Notes: generated by a model not told the origin, from the letters alone. Numbered from the stretch's first letter, positions 36,978 to 48,469 are shown. The stretch is DNA of 64,000 bases from Musa acuminata AAA Group (GCF_036884655.1 NC_088342.1:31196001-31260000); one strand, 5' to 3'. Program-made: numbers and translations.

Positions 36978-39900
36978 TCAATGTGAAGCCATGCCGACCA
37001 ACTGTCGGCATATCTCCTGTCCTTCTTTTGGTAAGGTCTTCGTCAACATGTCTGCTCCGTTGTCATCTGTATGAATTTTCTGAAGCTGCAACTGCTTCTC
37101 TTCAAATACATTTCGAATCCAGTGGTATCTGACATCTATATGCTTTGACTTGGAATGAAACATTGGGTTCTTACACAAATGGATGGCACTCTGGCTGTCA
37201 CAATGCACCACATAATTTTCCTGTTTCAGCCCCAATTCTTGTAAGAATTCTTTCATCCATAACATTTCTTTGCATACCTCTGTAGCAGCAATATATTCTG
37301 CTTCTGTGGTGGAGAGAGCAATACACCTTTGTAACCTGGATTGCCATGACACAGCTCCCCCTGCAAAAGTAAGTACATAACCTGAAGTAGACTTCCTCGT
37401 ATCTATATCTCTGGCCATATCTGCATCTGTGTAACCTGTCAACACAGGTGGTTCACCTCCAAAGCTTAAACAAACCTTAGAGCTCCCTCTGAGATATCTA
37501 AAAATCCACTTCACCGTTGCCCAGTGCTCTTTGCCTGGATTTGCAAGAAATCTGCTAGTAACACCCACTACATATGCGATGTCTGGCCTCGTACATACCA
37601 TTGCATACATTAAACTTCCAACTGCTGAAGCATAAGGAACCTTTTGCATTTTCTCCTTCTCCTCATCACTTGACGGACTCTGTTCTGAGCACAACTTGAA
37701 GTGACCTGCAAGAGGAGAACCAACTGGCTTAGCATTGCTCATACTGAATCTTTCCAATACCTTCTCGATGTATTTCTCCTGTGACAACCAAATCTTCTTG
37801 TTTTTCCTGTCACGAGAAATCTGCATGCCTAGTATTTGCTTTGCTGGCCCCATGTCCTTCATTGCAAAAGACTCACTCATTTCCTTCTTCAACCTGTCAA
37901 TTTTAGACATATCTTTCCCAAGAATAAGCATGTCATCAACATAAAGTAAGAGAATAATAAAATCCTCACCAAACCATTTGATGTACACACAATGATCTGA
38001 AGCCGTTCTTTTGTATCCATTTTCTGTCATAAATGAATCAAACTTTCTGTACCACTGTCTTGGAGCTTGCTTTAGCCCATACAAGCTCTTCTTCAACTTG
38101 CAGACAAAATTATCTTTACCTTTGACTTTGAAGCCTTCTGGTTGCTCCATATAAATTTCCTCCTCCAAATCACCATGAAGGAAAGCTGTCTTCACATCTA
38201 ACTGCTCAACCTCTAAGTCCTGGCTAGCAGCAATACCAAGAGCAACACGAATAGAAGACATTTTAACAACAGGAGAAAATATCTCTTCAAAGTCAATACC
38301 TTTCTTTTGACCAAAGCCTTTCACAACCAATCTAGCTTTGTACTTTGGTTGAGAACAATATTCTTGAGTCTTCAACCTAAAAACCCACTTGTTCTTCAAG
38401 GCCTTCATTCCATTTGGTAGCAGCACCAAATCATAAGTGTGGTTCTTCTGAAGAGCATCCATCTCTTCCTGCATAGCAGCTAACCACTTCTCTTTCTGCT
38501 CACTCTCAACTGCTTCCTGGTAACTCTCTGGTTCACCTGCATCAGTAAGCATCACATACTCATCTGTAGAGTATCTTTTGGAAGGTTGACGTTGTCTAGA
38601 AGATCTTCTCAACTGAGGTTCTGCGGGAACTTGCTCTCCTACTTCTTCTTGCTCAACATGTCCTACAGGTAGATCAATATCAGGTTCTACACCATCTTCC
38701 TGCATATCTCCCCCATCACCCTGATATACTGGAGGAGTAACTGGGTCACAATCTGCTAATCCTTCTGCAGAAGTCTTGGCTGGTGCCTTCTTCTTCAAAT
38801 CCTCAAAGGTTTGATCCTCAAAGAAGATCACATCTCTGCTCCTGAACACCTTCTGCTTTTCTGGATCCCAAAGCCTGTAACCAAACTGATCATGTGAGTA
38901 ACCAAGAAAAATACATTCTTTAGACTTACCATCCAGCTTGGACCTCTCATTATCTGGAACATGTGCAAATGCACGACAACCAAACACTTTCAAATGCCTA
39001 TAGGAAACATCTTTCCCTGACCATACATGCTCTGCAACATCACCATCTAGGGCTGTACATGGTGATAAGTTGATCACATCAACTGCAGTCCTCAAAGCCT
39101 CATCCCAAAACCTTTTGGGTAGCTTGGCCTGTGAAAGCATACATATGATCTTTTCCATGATGGTGCGGTTCATCCTCTCTGCAATTGCATTATGCTGAGG
39201 TGTACCAGGAACTGTCATCTCATGTTGGATTCCATGTGACCTGCAATAGTCATTAAACAATCCTGTATACTCACCACCATTATATGATCTTATGCATTTC
39301 AATTTCCTTTCTGTCTCCCTTTCAACCCTGGCATGAAACTCTTTAAAGACATTAATAACCTGATCTTTGGTCTTCAAAGCATAGGCCCAAACTTTCCTAG
39401 AAAAATCATCTATAAAAGTGACAAAATAAAGTGCACCACTTATACCAAGAACATCAACAGATCCACCAGGAGTTTTTGTCCTCAAAGGACCACATACATC
39501 TGTATAAACATGGTCTAAGGCATGCATTTTTCTAGACAAAGCAGCACTAGCAAATGAAACTCTATGTTGTTTACCAACTAAACAATCAATACAAGGGTTC
39601 AGATGTATACCTTTGAGATCTGGTAATACCTCTCTCTTGGAAAGAGTTTGCAGCCCCTTCTCGCTCATGTGTCCCAATCGCCTATGCCACAACTCCATAC
39701 TGAAGTCTTTCTCTGTAGCATTTAACTGCTCACCATAAGCTTTAGCCTGCAACCTGTACAAAGTATGACATTTCTTTCCATTAGCTATAACAAGAGAACC
39801 CTTACTGAGTTTCCATTGCCCTCTGTGAAATCTGCTTTCATAGTCTTCATCATCTAGTCTTCCAACTGAAATTAAATTCAGCCTCAAGTCAACCACATGT

Positions 39901-40544
39901 CTCACATCCTTAAGTACCAACTTGCAGCCAAGGTTGGTCTTTAAATGGATATCACCCATGCCAATGATGTCTGTTGTGCCATAGTTGCCCATCTTGACAA
40001 CACCAAAGTTTCCAGACCTGTATGTAGCAAAAAACTCCCTCCGAGGTGTAGCATGATAAGAAGCACCTGTGTCAATCACCCACTCAAGATCCTGACACAC
40101 ACAAGAAAAAATATCATCAGAAGGAGACAAAATCAAATAATCACCACCCTGCACTGTAGCTGTAGTATTATCCTTTGATTCTGTAGACTCCACTTCTTTT
40201 CCCTTTTTCTTGTTCTTCTTAGGTTGCTTACATTGGTTCTTGTAATGTCCTTTCTCACCACAGTTATAGCAAACAATATTTTTTCTTGATCTTGACTTGC
40301 TCCTACCCATACGTGAACTGCTTCTGAACTTTGACCTTCCTCTGTTCTCTGAGATAAGTGACTGTGAATCATTCTGAGATGTTGCTGAACTCTTTCTTCT
40401 CAACTCCTCATTCAACAAACTGCTTGTTACTTGACTCAATAGTGACAATACCATCTGGCGCAGAATTACTGAGGGAAACCACCAATGTCTCCCAACTTTC
40501 TGGTAATGAACTGAGAAGTAACAATGCCTGCAACTCATCATCAA
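36978..40544 (-). CDS. A2 copia polyprotein (knuckle, protease, integrase, RT, RNase H)
   Basis: 1188 codons, open from the end of gag. In order: CCHC knuckle at residues 92-105 (CYNCGEKGHYKNQC), protease DTGA at 158-161, integrase zinc region (H287, H292, C318, C321), integrase core with D349 and E456, RT with YVDD at 868-871, and RNase H with D1040, E1083, D1116 and D1165. Residue 421 is Tyr where the integrase DDE motif needs Asp (SYNGGEY; relatives C and A1 have SDNGGEY). This is a GAT to TAT change at 39282-39284. The first ~30 residues come from a shifted frame, so the true start is in the damaged gag upstream. The protein closely resembles tobacco Tnt1. Without the Asp the integrase should be inactive. 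Confidence 0.92.
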   Translation of the reverse strand: MMMSCRHCYFSVHYQKVGRHWWFPSVILRQMVLSLLSQVTSSLLNEELRRKSSATSQNDSQSLISENRGRSKFRSSSRMGRSKSRSRKNIVCYNCGEKGHYKNQCKQPKKNKKKGKEVESTESKDNTTATVQGGDYLILSPSDDIFSCVCQDLEWVIDTGASYHATPRREFFATYRSGNFGVVKMGNYGTTDIIGMGDIHLKTNLGCKLVLKDVRHVVDLRLNLISVGRLDDEDYESRFHRGQWKLSKGSLVIANGKKCHTLYRLQAKAYGEQLNATEKDFSMELWHRRLGHMSEKGLQTLSKREVLPDLKGIHLNPCIDCLVGKQHRVSFASAALSRKMHALDHVYTDVCGPLRTKTPGGSVDVLGISGALYFVTFIDDFSRKVWAYALKTKDQVINVFKEFHARVERETERKLKCIRSYNGGEYTGLFNDYCRSHGIQHEMTVPGTPQHNAIAERMNRTIMEKIICMLSQAKLPKRFWDEALRTAVDVINLSPCTALDGDVAEHVWSGKDVSYRHLKVFGCRAFAHVPDNERSKLDGKSKECIFLGYSHDQFGYRLWDPEKQKVFRSRDVIFFEDQTFEDLKKKAPAKTSAEGLADCDPVTPPVYQGDGGDMQEDGVEPDIDLPVGHVEQEEVGEQVPAEPQLRRSSRQRQPSKRYSTDEYVMLTDAGEPESYQEAVESEQKEKWLAAMQEEMDALQKNHTYDLVLLPNGMKALKNKWVFRLKTQEYCSQPKYKARLVVKGFGQKKGIDFEEIFSPVVKMSSIRVALGIAASQDLEVEQLDVKTAFLHGDLEEEIYMEQPEGFKVKGKDNFVCKLKKSLYGLKQAPRQWYRKFDSFMTENGYKRTASDHCVYIKWFGEDFIILLLYVDDMLILGKDMSKIDRLKKEMSESFAMKDMGPAKQILGMQISRDRKNKKIWLSQEKYIEKVLERFSMSNAKPVGSPLAGHFKLCSEQSPSSDEEKEKMQKVPYASAVGSLMYAMVCTRPDIAYVVGVTSRFLANPGKEHWATVKWIFRYLRGSSKVCLSFGGEPPVLTGYTDADMARDIDTRKSTSGYVLTFAGGAVSWQSRLQRCIALSTTEAEYIAATEVCKEMLWMKEFLQELGLKQENYVVHCDSQSAIHLCKNPMFHSKSKHIDVRYHWIRNVFEEKQLQLQKIHTDDNGADMLTKTLPKEGQEICRQLVGMASH

Positions 40545-40940
40545 GAGACATTTTCATAGAGGATAACTAGTTAGTAATACTCTGCATTTCATTCAAATGC
40601 TTTATATTTTAGGTTCACAAGTTTTCTGATCAAAAAAAGCTTTGTTGCCAGCTGTTTTTCTCTCATAGAGACTTTCCAATTTTTTCCAAAGAGAATATGC
40701 AGAAATTTCAGTAGAAACATGGTGAAAGACACTATCATCAAGCCACTGTCTAATAAACCCAATTGTTTTTCGATCTAACCTCTTCCACTCATCATCTGTC
40801 ATAGTTGTAGGTTTTGCACTATCCCCCTGCAAAGGTCCATACAAATCTTTGCAATACAAGAGATCTTCCATTCTTGGTTTCCATATCATCCAATTATTTC
40901 CATTTAAACTAATCATGCGAGAAATATTACTGGCCTCCAT
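40545..40940 (-). pseudogene. A2 gag, frameshifted
   Basis: It starts MEASNISRMISLNGNNWMIW at 40940 and reads well to ERKTAGNKAF. A run of T then shifts the frame, and a stretch present in relatives is missing; a stop follows (near 40602) and another in-frame TAG sits near 40570. Gag forms the virus-like particle, so A2 as it stands cannot supply a normal one. Confidence 0.85.
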
Positions 40941-40973
40941 GTTCAAATACAAAAATTAAATCACCAAAACCCC

Positions 40974-40985
40974 GCTCTGATACCA
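40974..40985 (-). other. A2 primer-binding site (tRNA-iMet)
   Basis: Minus-strand TGGTATCAGAGC lies two bases inside the 5' LTR edge. Confidence 0.9.
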
Positions 40986-40987
40986 GT

Positions 40988-41592
40988 TGATGGGGATAAA
41001 AAGAGGAATAACCTTTGTATAGGAACAAATACTAGAAGACCAAAATACGCAGCGGAATAAAATGGAAACACAATCAAACAGAACACCAAGATATACGTGG
41101 AAAACCCCTTCAATGTGAAGGGTAAAAACCACGGGGCAAACTAGAGATAATCCACTATGAGAATAATGAATATACAAATCTCAATCTCTTGCCCAAAACC
41201 CTAGCAACAACCACAAGAGAATAACTGGGATACAAGGATCACGTCACTGCCCACAATATCTAAAACCTCCCCAAGTAATCACAGCAAGAGTCTACTGTAG
41301 ATTTGATCTAACCTGAGATGAGAACACTGCTAGATGATTGTGAACAGTCTCTCTGCGTTGTCCTTGTCTTCTTCCCTTTCTTTCTCTTCCTTTTCTGCCT
41401 TGATCTCCTTCTTCTCTTTGGAATCCCGTGGCCTCAAAGATCTGCCTTGTTGCTGCCTTATTATAGCCTTAATCTGCCTCTAAAACGCAGCCACCACACC
41501 CCCCTAATCTTAATTAGGGTTAGGTTAAGAGAGGGTGTGGGCTGTGGGCTGATAAAGCCCACATGGGCTGAATATGGGCCATCAGCCCAACA
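40988..41592 (-). repeat. A2 5' LTR
   Basis: Sense order TGTTGGGCTGATGGCCC to TTTTATCCCCATCA. Open frames on the plus strand here (for example 41318-41791) are LTR sequence running into the flank. Confidence 0.95.
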
Positions 41593-41597
41593 TCACA

Positions 41598-42236
41598 TGC
41601 ATTGCGACGCCTCCATCCTCGACTCTTCAAAAGATCAAGTGTTCGGATCTTGTGTTACAGGCATGGCCAGTGAGTGCCACTGTTTCATCAGCAGTTCACT
41701 TGCAGGCTCACAGGAGACATCGCGAAGGCTCTCTCCTAGGCGTAACGAAACTCCAAGGACTACGAGCTGGGGATGCCTTTGCCGTCGTTGACGACGTGGT
41801 TTGTGCCCTCCCGCCGGAACGACTTGGGGTCAACTACAATGGAGCTAGCGAAGCCCACGGAGCGCAGGAACATGCTAGAGATGGTGCAGCTGGACAGGTT
41901 CTTCACCTCCACCTCGAAAACCGGGTCCTTGCCTACCATTTCCCCTGTTTGGCTGCTGCACCTAAATACTGGACAGATCGCATCCCTAGCCATCTATTAT
42001 TACTACAAACAACGATCAAAGCATGCGTTACGTTATTGTCGACCCGTTGGAGGAGAGAGGCGAAGAGGATACCTATTGTAGAGATACGAAGCAGGAGTGC
42101 AAAAAGAGGAGAAGCTTGACGATAGGAGCCATCGTAGCTACCTCTGTTTCGAGAGGGTGAAACCCTTTATCTTTGTGAGCTTATATAGACAGAACAAACA
42201 ATAGGGTTTTGCTTTGATCACCACCATTAGAATGTC
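41598..42236. repeat. Duplicated segment, copy 2, gene and promoter
   Basis: Aligns with 9616-10263, including gene body, intron, TATA region and the GACAGAACAAACAATAGGGT block. The match is lost at the edge of element F and resumes at 44812. Confidence 0.85.
41675..42132 (-). pseudogene. TPD1-like gene copy 2, dead
   Basis: Exon 1 starts at 42132 (MAPIVKLLLF) but a 1-base deletion in the signal-peptide region (CTTTTTGCAC for CTTTGCTGCAC) shifts the frame into a stop at the donor site. Exon 2 has a CAG to TAG stop (ATTTAGGTG), small indels around it, and two further stops after GIPSS and after FRYA. Recognisable family parts remain: VGKDPVFEVEVKN, SCTISSMFLR, FASSIVVDPKSFRR, VVNDGKGIPSS. The cysteine in FLRC is Ser and that in NVC is also lost. 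The copia A2 insertion lies just downstream. No function is likely for this copy. Confidence 0.85.
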
Positions 42237-42242
42237 AAAGTT

Positions 42243-44800
42243 AATCTTGAAGAAATTTTCTATAAAATATTGATTGTTTCATTCATTTACAGTGTGTATT
42301 TATATACTGTATATCATTGATCTTCTATCTTAACATATTTGGAATATAAGGTTATAGTCAGATTTACTTATATCACTGATCTGGTATCATGATCCTCTAT
42401 TATATCCTTAAAAAATTGAGCTTTTATCATTAATGTCAATCTTAGAATAATATAAGTGGATACCTTACGAGCAAGTGACTCTATGAGGGAGTTAGCTAGT
42501 TGATCAGAAATATAAACATGGGATACATATAGTTGTTATTCGACAATTTGACCTTTGATAAAGTGAAAATCGATGATACTGTATTTCATGCAAGAGTAAA
42601 ACACCAGATTAGAGTATCGGTAGGTGCACTAATATTATCATAGTATATTGTTGGAGTCGACTAGTAGATGATGTAAAATTCATGAAGCAAGTGGGTGACC
42701 CAATTGAGTTCTACCCTAGTGGTGACGATTGCTCGATCCTTAGCTTTTGTTTTGAATCTTATGACCCAATTGTTTACAAAGAAAAAATCTATGATTGAGA
42801 ATTATTTTTAGAATATTGTATGATATGCTTTAGTGTAGATCAATTAGTAATAGAGAGTCGATGCATAAATTATGATAATTTATTAATTATAAATAAAATA
42901 TCTAGATAAGTAAGAGATAAGTATTATAAAGAACCAAGTATCTGTCAATACTATGTGAGATCCATAGTAGGGCTACTATCATATAGTTTGAGTAATTTAG
43001 TGGAAGAGTTAGGTGGCAACCACTGGCATTCTTCATGTTTATCTTTGATAATTAATCTCAAATAGTCTTCTTTTGAGAGAAGAAAAGGCTACAAGATGTG
43101 AATGCTACCTCCACACATAGAAAATAGCTTAACGGTCCTAGATCTTTGATGGATAATCAATTTGTTAATTACTTAAAAATTACTTGATCTCATAGAGCTT
43201 AGTAAAGTCTATTGATAGTTTTTCAAAGTTTGTAAACATGGTTGAGATATTAAGGATGAACAAATCTAAGGGTTATTGCATATAGATAGATATATTCAAT
43301 TGAAGTCTCCAACAAGAAAGCATTATTAACATCTAGTTATCATATATATTAGTTTGAGTGATAGTTAAACTCACGATGAGTCAAATTATTATCAGCTTAA
43401 CAATTAAATTGAAGGTCTTTATAAAGTCAACACTTGATAATTAGTAAAATCCTCTAGCCACTAAATGTGCTTTGTATTTAACGATGGATCTATTTGAGTT
43501 TCGCTTAATTCAAGAGATCCTCTTATACCCAATGATTTTTTTTCTATATTAAATAGTATAAGAGTTTATATGACATTATGGAGTAAAGTATTATATTCCT
43601 AACATATACCATTATACTAATGAGGGGATTTTTGGACTTGGCTGATGCTTATGGGTTTAGTAGGTTTGGGTGGAGATCTTATGATAGTGTAGAGATTAAA
43701 AACCTAGCATGATATGAATATATCATTTTTTGAGCACATTGTCATGTGATATTCATGCTCGATGGGATTACTAGGTTGTGTTGGTTGAATGAGAGTTGAT
43801 GATGATTTAATTACACATACCTGATCATGTTGATACAAAACAATATCACTTAGCCAAGGAGAGGATAAAGACATCACCTACAATATCGAGGCTATTACTA
43901 CATTGGGCATTACAAAGTAGCTTAGTAGATGGGTAGATAGAAAAATTACAAAAGGGATTAGATACTACTAAAGTAGAGCAATAATGGAGTAGGGATTCGG
44001 AGGAGAACGACTTGTTAATCTAGCTAGTGGCATTTTTGAAGGGGTCTCACATAAGCTTACCTATAGTTGGTTGTAGTAGTAGCTCTCATTGCTAAAGGAG
44101 TAAGGTTTTGAAAGGGAAAGTTGGATTTGACAAATATAATATGATGGTATTTAAAGATATTTTGAGTTTGATAACCAAACACCAAATAATATTATGTTTA
44201 AGAGAGTAGATGATGAAGATACATGATCTAAATCTTAATGTTAACTTATGTAAAATATATGACCAAAGCTAAGGATAGTATAAATAAGTAAATACTCTTA
44301 TATTTATAAAAGTTTAGAGGTTTATGAAATAGTCATTCAAATCATGACTAGTGTTGTAGAATTAGGATAACCATATGATTAATGAGGAAGAAGAGAGAAA
44401 GAAAACAAGCATGATGGATTTAGTGGGTTACCTCTTCTGTATACAATTGATATCCCTAATCATTAAGATATAGAGAGGAGTGGGAAGTCTTACTTGAAAT
44501 AAGAAAGCTCTAGTACCACGAAGAGATTTATTATGAAAAATTAATTATTTCATTCATATGGGGTACAATATATTTATACATATTTTGGATGGAAGAGATT
44601 GCCCTCAGTCATACACATGTATTATGATAAATAATCTTTGGATCATAGATTAATTAAGAATTGTGACATATTAGGAATATAAAGTTGTCAGCCATATTAT
44701 TTCTATCTTTAATCCTCTATCAAATCTCATACTCGTTGATTCCTTTAATCATTATAATTCTAATCTCATACTTGTTAGGAATATAAAGTTTCTCCTACAT
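42243..44800 (-). mobile_element. Copia element F, short LTRs, old
   Basis: Related short repeats near 42243-42415 and 44519-44790 act as 3' and 5' LTRs. Both have GATTNATTATTTCATTCAT-like and ACATATTNGGAATATAA blocks. On the minus strand TGGTACTAGAGC (44515-44504), an iMet primer-binding site, lies beside the right repeat. F interrupts copy 2 of the duplicated segment. LTR edges are approximate. Confidence 0.7.
42415..44300 (-). pseudogene. Element F pol relic
   Basis: Minus-strand motifs right to left: RT near 43560-43200 (KYKAHLVARGF, VDFIKTFN, LDVNNAFLLE, FTNFEKLSIDF), then RNase H 42760-42480 (VELNWVTHLLHEF, IYYDNISAP, then DFHFIKGQIVE-like and YISDQLA in shifting frames). Frames are badly broken. 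The VNNAF wording suggests the Ale/Retrofit side of copia, unlike families A and B. Confidence 0.7.
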
Positions 44801-44811
44801 CTTCATTTTCT

Positions 44812-45180
44812 CCGAGTCTCCTTTGTTCTTGAAGTTCTTTTTTATGATATCGCTCAAAGTTGAGTCCTCTCTTCTATATAAATTTATCAACTGTGGTATT
44901 AGTTTTATTTTATCTATTTGTTAGCCCTATCCTTTGCCTCTTCCATTTGCCTATATCAAAGAATATTTCTTTTGATATGACCCATACATAATTATATATG
45001 TCTCAACTATATTCATTGTTTTTAACGAGTCTAACTACACTCATTGGACTCAAGCAATGCAAAGTTACTTAAAAGGGTGAAAGCACTGACACTATTTCAC
45101 TGGTGATATTAAATTATTAGTTAAGGATGATTTAAGCCCTCAAAATCATTTATAGATTGTATTGAAGAGTAAGACAGCAA
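44812..45180. repeat. Duplicated segment, copy 2, upstream block
   Basis: Aligns with 10505-10870: GAGTCTCCTTTGTTCTTGAA, the CCTTTGCCTCT region, TTTTTAACGAGTCTAACTAC, CACTATTTCACTGGTGA, and GATTGTATTGAAGAGTAAGA. Confidence 0.8.
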
Positions 45181-45192
45181 TAATTATAAGAT

Positions 45193-45193
<1 letters not shown>

Positions 45194-45270
<77 letters not shown>
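45194..45270. repeat. (TA)n microsatellite
   Basis: About 77 bases of uninterrupted TA at the edge of the duplicated segment. Confidence 0.98.
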
Positions 45271-45272
<2 letters not shown>

Positions 45273-46111
45273 TGTGAGTCTGTGTTATTGCCTTTGCTCT
45301 TTCGTAATAATGATAATCATGGTATTGATGTCATGGCATGTACCCCATACTATGCTGAGAATAAGCTAATAAGTTGACTGTGGACAAAACTCATACATGA
45401 CTCACATGGAGCATGAAACAAGCTCGAGCCGTAGCATGCTGATTGTAACATGGTTCTTGGTCATCAGCATGCTGCCATTCCATTAAAGTGGAAATCAGTG
45501 ATTAGTGCATGGATGTGCTTATGTTAGGTGGCAACTGGGACAATATTTTCCAATATATGTTATGTGTGCCTTTCCAGCCATTCTCTGAACTGGCGTGATA
45601 ATAAGTGTCATAACCATAGCCTGTCCATGTTTGCCTTGGCATAGTAAATATCAGCCAATACACACGGAATGGGTATGGTACTTAAGTTCTTTGTCTTTCA
45701 TGTGCTCTGGGCTCCTTGGACTAGTGGGATGTCCTTCATGCACCATCATCTACCAAAACAATAGGCATCTATTCATCTGACAGTGAGTATAAAGTATAAA
45801 CTATTGTCTTGGATATCCATGAAAGCTTTATCTGCTAATGACATGCTTTCCTTTGTGGTATAATTAATTACTAGAGTTTCTAAAGATCTGTATTCATTAG
45901 AAGTCATGGCACTTGAGATATGCAAAGAAAATTTACATTAATAGTACACAATAATTAAGGTGGTAGCTGTGCGACCATTATCCGACCACTTTTAATCCAG
46001 AATGTTAGCAATTGACTGATTGAAGTTGTGCTGTAGATGCCTTAAAAGGTTCTGCTATTCTTTGTTTTGCTCGTCACTCTTGTGTATATTGAAGACAGTC
46101 ACAATGCTAGT
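45271..46111. other. Unassigned DNA of mixed composition
   Basis: Less AT-rich than its surroundings and without recognisable repeats. A 61-codon open frame at 45595-45780 matches no family that I know. It could be old single-copy sequence or part of an intron. Confidence 0.4.
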
Positions 46112-46119
46112 GTTACAAA

Positions 46120-46512
46120 CAAAGGTTCGTTGATTTGGGTATCAGACCTGTCTCGACGATTTGTAGGATCGGTACATATTGGTGTATCAACACACTAGTG
46201 TTTTGGCGAGGCAGAAAAAGAGGGAGAAGAGGAAGGGGCGATGGAGGAACAAAGGAGGGAGAAAGAAGAAAGAAGAAGAGGAAGCGGCGGAGGAGAAAGG
46301 AGAAGAAGAAATAAGAGGATGAGAAGAAGCAGTGGCATTGTACATGAGAAGAGGGCTCATGCTCACAAGCCTAATATGAGATGGACAAGGCCCCATCACT
46401 TTTCTATTTTTTATTATTTTAATCGGATTGCTCAAAACGGAGGTGGTTAACGTATCGGCCAACGCCCGGTACCACCCATACCATACCATTTTGGGTGGTA
46501 CAACATTCCTTG
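46120..46512. mobile_element. hAT-type MITE M1 (GTAC-rich family)
   Basis: Perfect 8-bp target duplication GTTACAAA at 46112-46119 and 46513-46520. Ends CAAAGGTTCGTTG and, inverted, CAAGGAATGTTG. It is 393 bases long with a purine-rich centre (46205-46350) and a GGTACCACCCATACC block. Eight-base duplications and CARGG-type ends are typical of hAT elements. No transposase. Confidence 0.85.
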
Positions 46513-46520
46513 GTTACAAA

Positions 46521-46953
46521 GCTATTTCTATGTGTTGGGGTAAGACCATATGTTGACTCTCCTAAGGCTCTGCATTAATGGGGGTCTCATGCACTAGGCT
46601 ATGGTTATTTTTTATTTTTAGTAATAGTTTCAGATAACTAGTACTCTTTTAAAGATGTAAATCTTCATTATGCAAGTTTGTTTTTTAAAAAGCTATTTCA
46701 AACTAAGTCATTTGGCTTAGCTTTACAATCATGATAGAGGGCCATTTTAAACTACTATTTAGGTGTTAATAAAATTTATGATATTGCATTATATGCTAGT
46801 ATTTATAGCATTCAAATTGGTATTATTGATGTGCCAATCGATTGTCGGTATAGTACGTACCAAATCATATCGACATACTAATACATGGTATATTGGGGCA
46901 TACCAACAAATCAATATATATCGTCTGTATTGGTATCTTGTTGGACTGATATG
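46521..46953. other. Unassigned DNA and a GTAC-type relic
   Basis: From ~46800 the DNA has TATAGTACGTACCAAATC and CATGGTATATTGGGGCATACC, similar in style to the MITEs. It continues after B2 as TACCACCCATACCGAGCGTACC (55601 on), so B2 landed in an old member of that family. 46521-46800 shows nothing. Confidence 0.45.
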
Positions 46954-48449
46954 TGTTGGGAAATCATTGGGGGGCGACATCATATGCGCAGCGGAAGAAC
47001 AATAAAACAAAAATCCCCGATTCCCAAAAAGATGTTCGTCGTCGTGCGAAGATTGGTGCGCAAAAATCCGCAAAACACAAAACTGCGTATAAAGATTGTG
47101 TTACCTAGGGAGATCGTATATCCCTGTTTCCTCGCAGATCCTTAGGAGAGGGTGAAGGAGGTCAAGCGTCCTCCTCTCTAGCGGTGATCCACACAGCAGG
47201 GTTGCGACGACGCTCCTCAAAACTCCAGGCCTACTCTGAGGTGGAGAGGGAGAGGAGAATAGGAAGGGCAAGCAAAAGACTCTAGCCTATGAGGCTGTGA
47301 ATCCCTCCTATTTATAGAGATCCCGTGTCAAAACCCTAATGGGTCCTTTCCCTAGTGGGTATTGGATCTGCATCCAATAAGACAAGGGCTCCGTCGGATA
47401 TCTCATATCCGAACCTCTACTCATCGCAATGCCTACCATATGTGTGTGACCCTCTAGGCCCAATATCGAGCTGGCCGTGAGTCATACCTGTCAGAACTCC
47501 TTCTAACTTAGTGAATTATTATCTCTGTAATAATTCACTCGACTCATCGACTACGGAAGTACTAGGCCACTACGCCGTAGTCCCCAGACGATACAGGGGA
47601 ATCCAATCCATTGGACCTGTCTGTCCTCAGTTACCATGTACCTATAGTCCCTCATCCATCTAATATCCCAGAGACCGTATATCGAGCATGGTGCTGTCAG
47701 ACCCATACGGTTTCTACTCGAGTCTCGCTCTAATCGGATTCTCCCGGAGAACTCTTTCTCTCTCAACCCGAATGACCCTGGCCAGGGATTTGTCTGAGCA
47801 AGAACACATAGGATATTCCTCTCATGACGCCGAGAGTGGATGATCCTCTATTGACACTCAATAGCCCTCGTAAGGTCGACTACCACTCCCAATGACCAGC
47901 TGTACTAGATCTGGGAACAGCCAAACCTATAAGTCTGGTATCAAAGAGTGGAGCACTCATACAGGACATCCTTGGTGTCTCAAGTCTAAGGACCAGATAC
48001 ACCACTAGGACTACGGAATCGCTGTCTGACAATAAGGCATCATCAACCATCCAGCATTCCGTAAGCGGATCAATCAGTGAACTCATTCTCCAATGAGCAC
48101 CTGTACTGTATCCCTAGTGTCCCTACACGAGCAGCTATGAGACCAGCTGCATCCATCATATGGACGGGTATACAGCACACCAGTCTATCCGGTTATCACG
48201 ATGTCCCTCTCGAGTAACCTATGACCGGGATTATTTAGGATATGTATTTAAAGGTGAATCGATCTCATTATCGTGATCTCATCACGATCCGATTCCCATT
48301 GCACAAATCCAAGGACATCACAATATATATGCATTTATGCAATAGTTATAAAGTGATATACGCCATAATATAATAAGCAAAAAGATTCTGTATCAAGTCA
48401 CACGTGCCATCACTCACGTGATTGGCTTGCTGGGCACCTATGACTAGCA
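46954..48449 (-). repeat. B2 3' LTR
   Basis: Plus-strand order TGTTGGGAAATCATTGG to CACCTATGACTAGCA. Chance frames at 47551-47766 and 47880-48086 recur identically in the other LTR. Confidence 0.97.
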
Positions 48450-48461
48450 ATCTCCCACTTG
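48450..48461 (-). other. B2 polypurine tract
   Basis: Minus-strand AAGTGGGAGAT directly precedes the TGCTAG start of the 3' LTR. Confidence 0.75.
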
Positions 48462-48469
48462 ACCTAAAG

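Larger units (their letters stand above)
36331..41592 (-). mobile_element. Copia LTR retrotransposon A2 (Tnt1/Tork-like), young
   Basis: LTRs of 605 bases at 36331-36935 (3') and 40988-41592 (5') differ at only three positions by my reading. The target duplication TCACA (36326-36330, 41593-41597) is perfect. The polyprotein is open for 1188 codons except for damage in gag. It landed in the 3' flank of the dead TPD1-like copy, which shows that this DNA was continuous before insertion. Confidence 0.97.

Noticed and set aside
40974..40985. Short matches to initiator Met tRNA considered as tRNA genes (also 16214, 54086, 29084, 1316)
   Set aside because: Only the 12-15 bases complementary to the tRNA 3' end are present, each next to an LTR, so they are primer-binding sites.
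41318..42119. Plus-strand frames of 157 and 181 codons
   Set aside because: They read from A2 LTR DNA into the antisense of the dead TPD1-like copy, so no single gene could span them.
46241..46450. Arg/Glu-rich 69-codon frame
   Set aside because: It lies inside MITE M1 and reflects its purine-rich centre.
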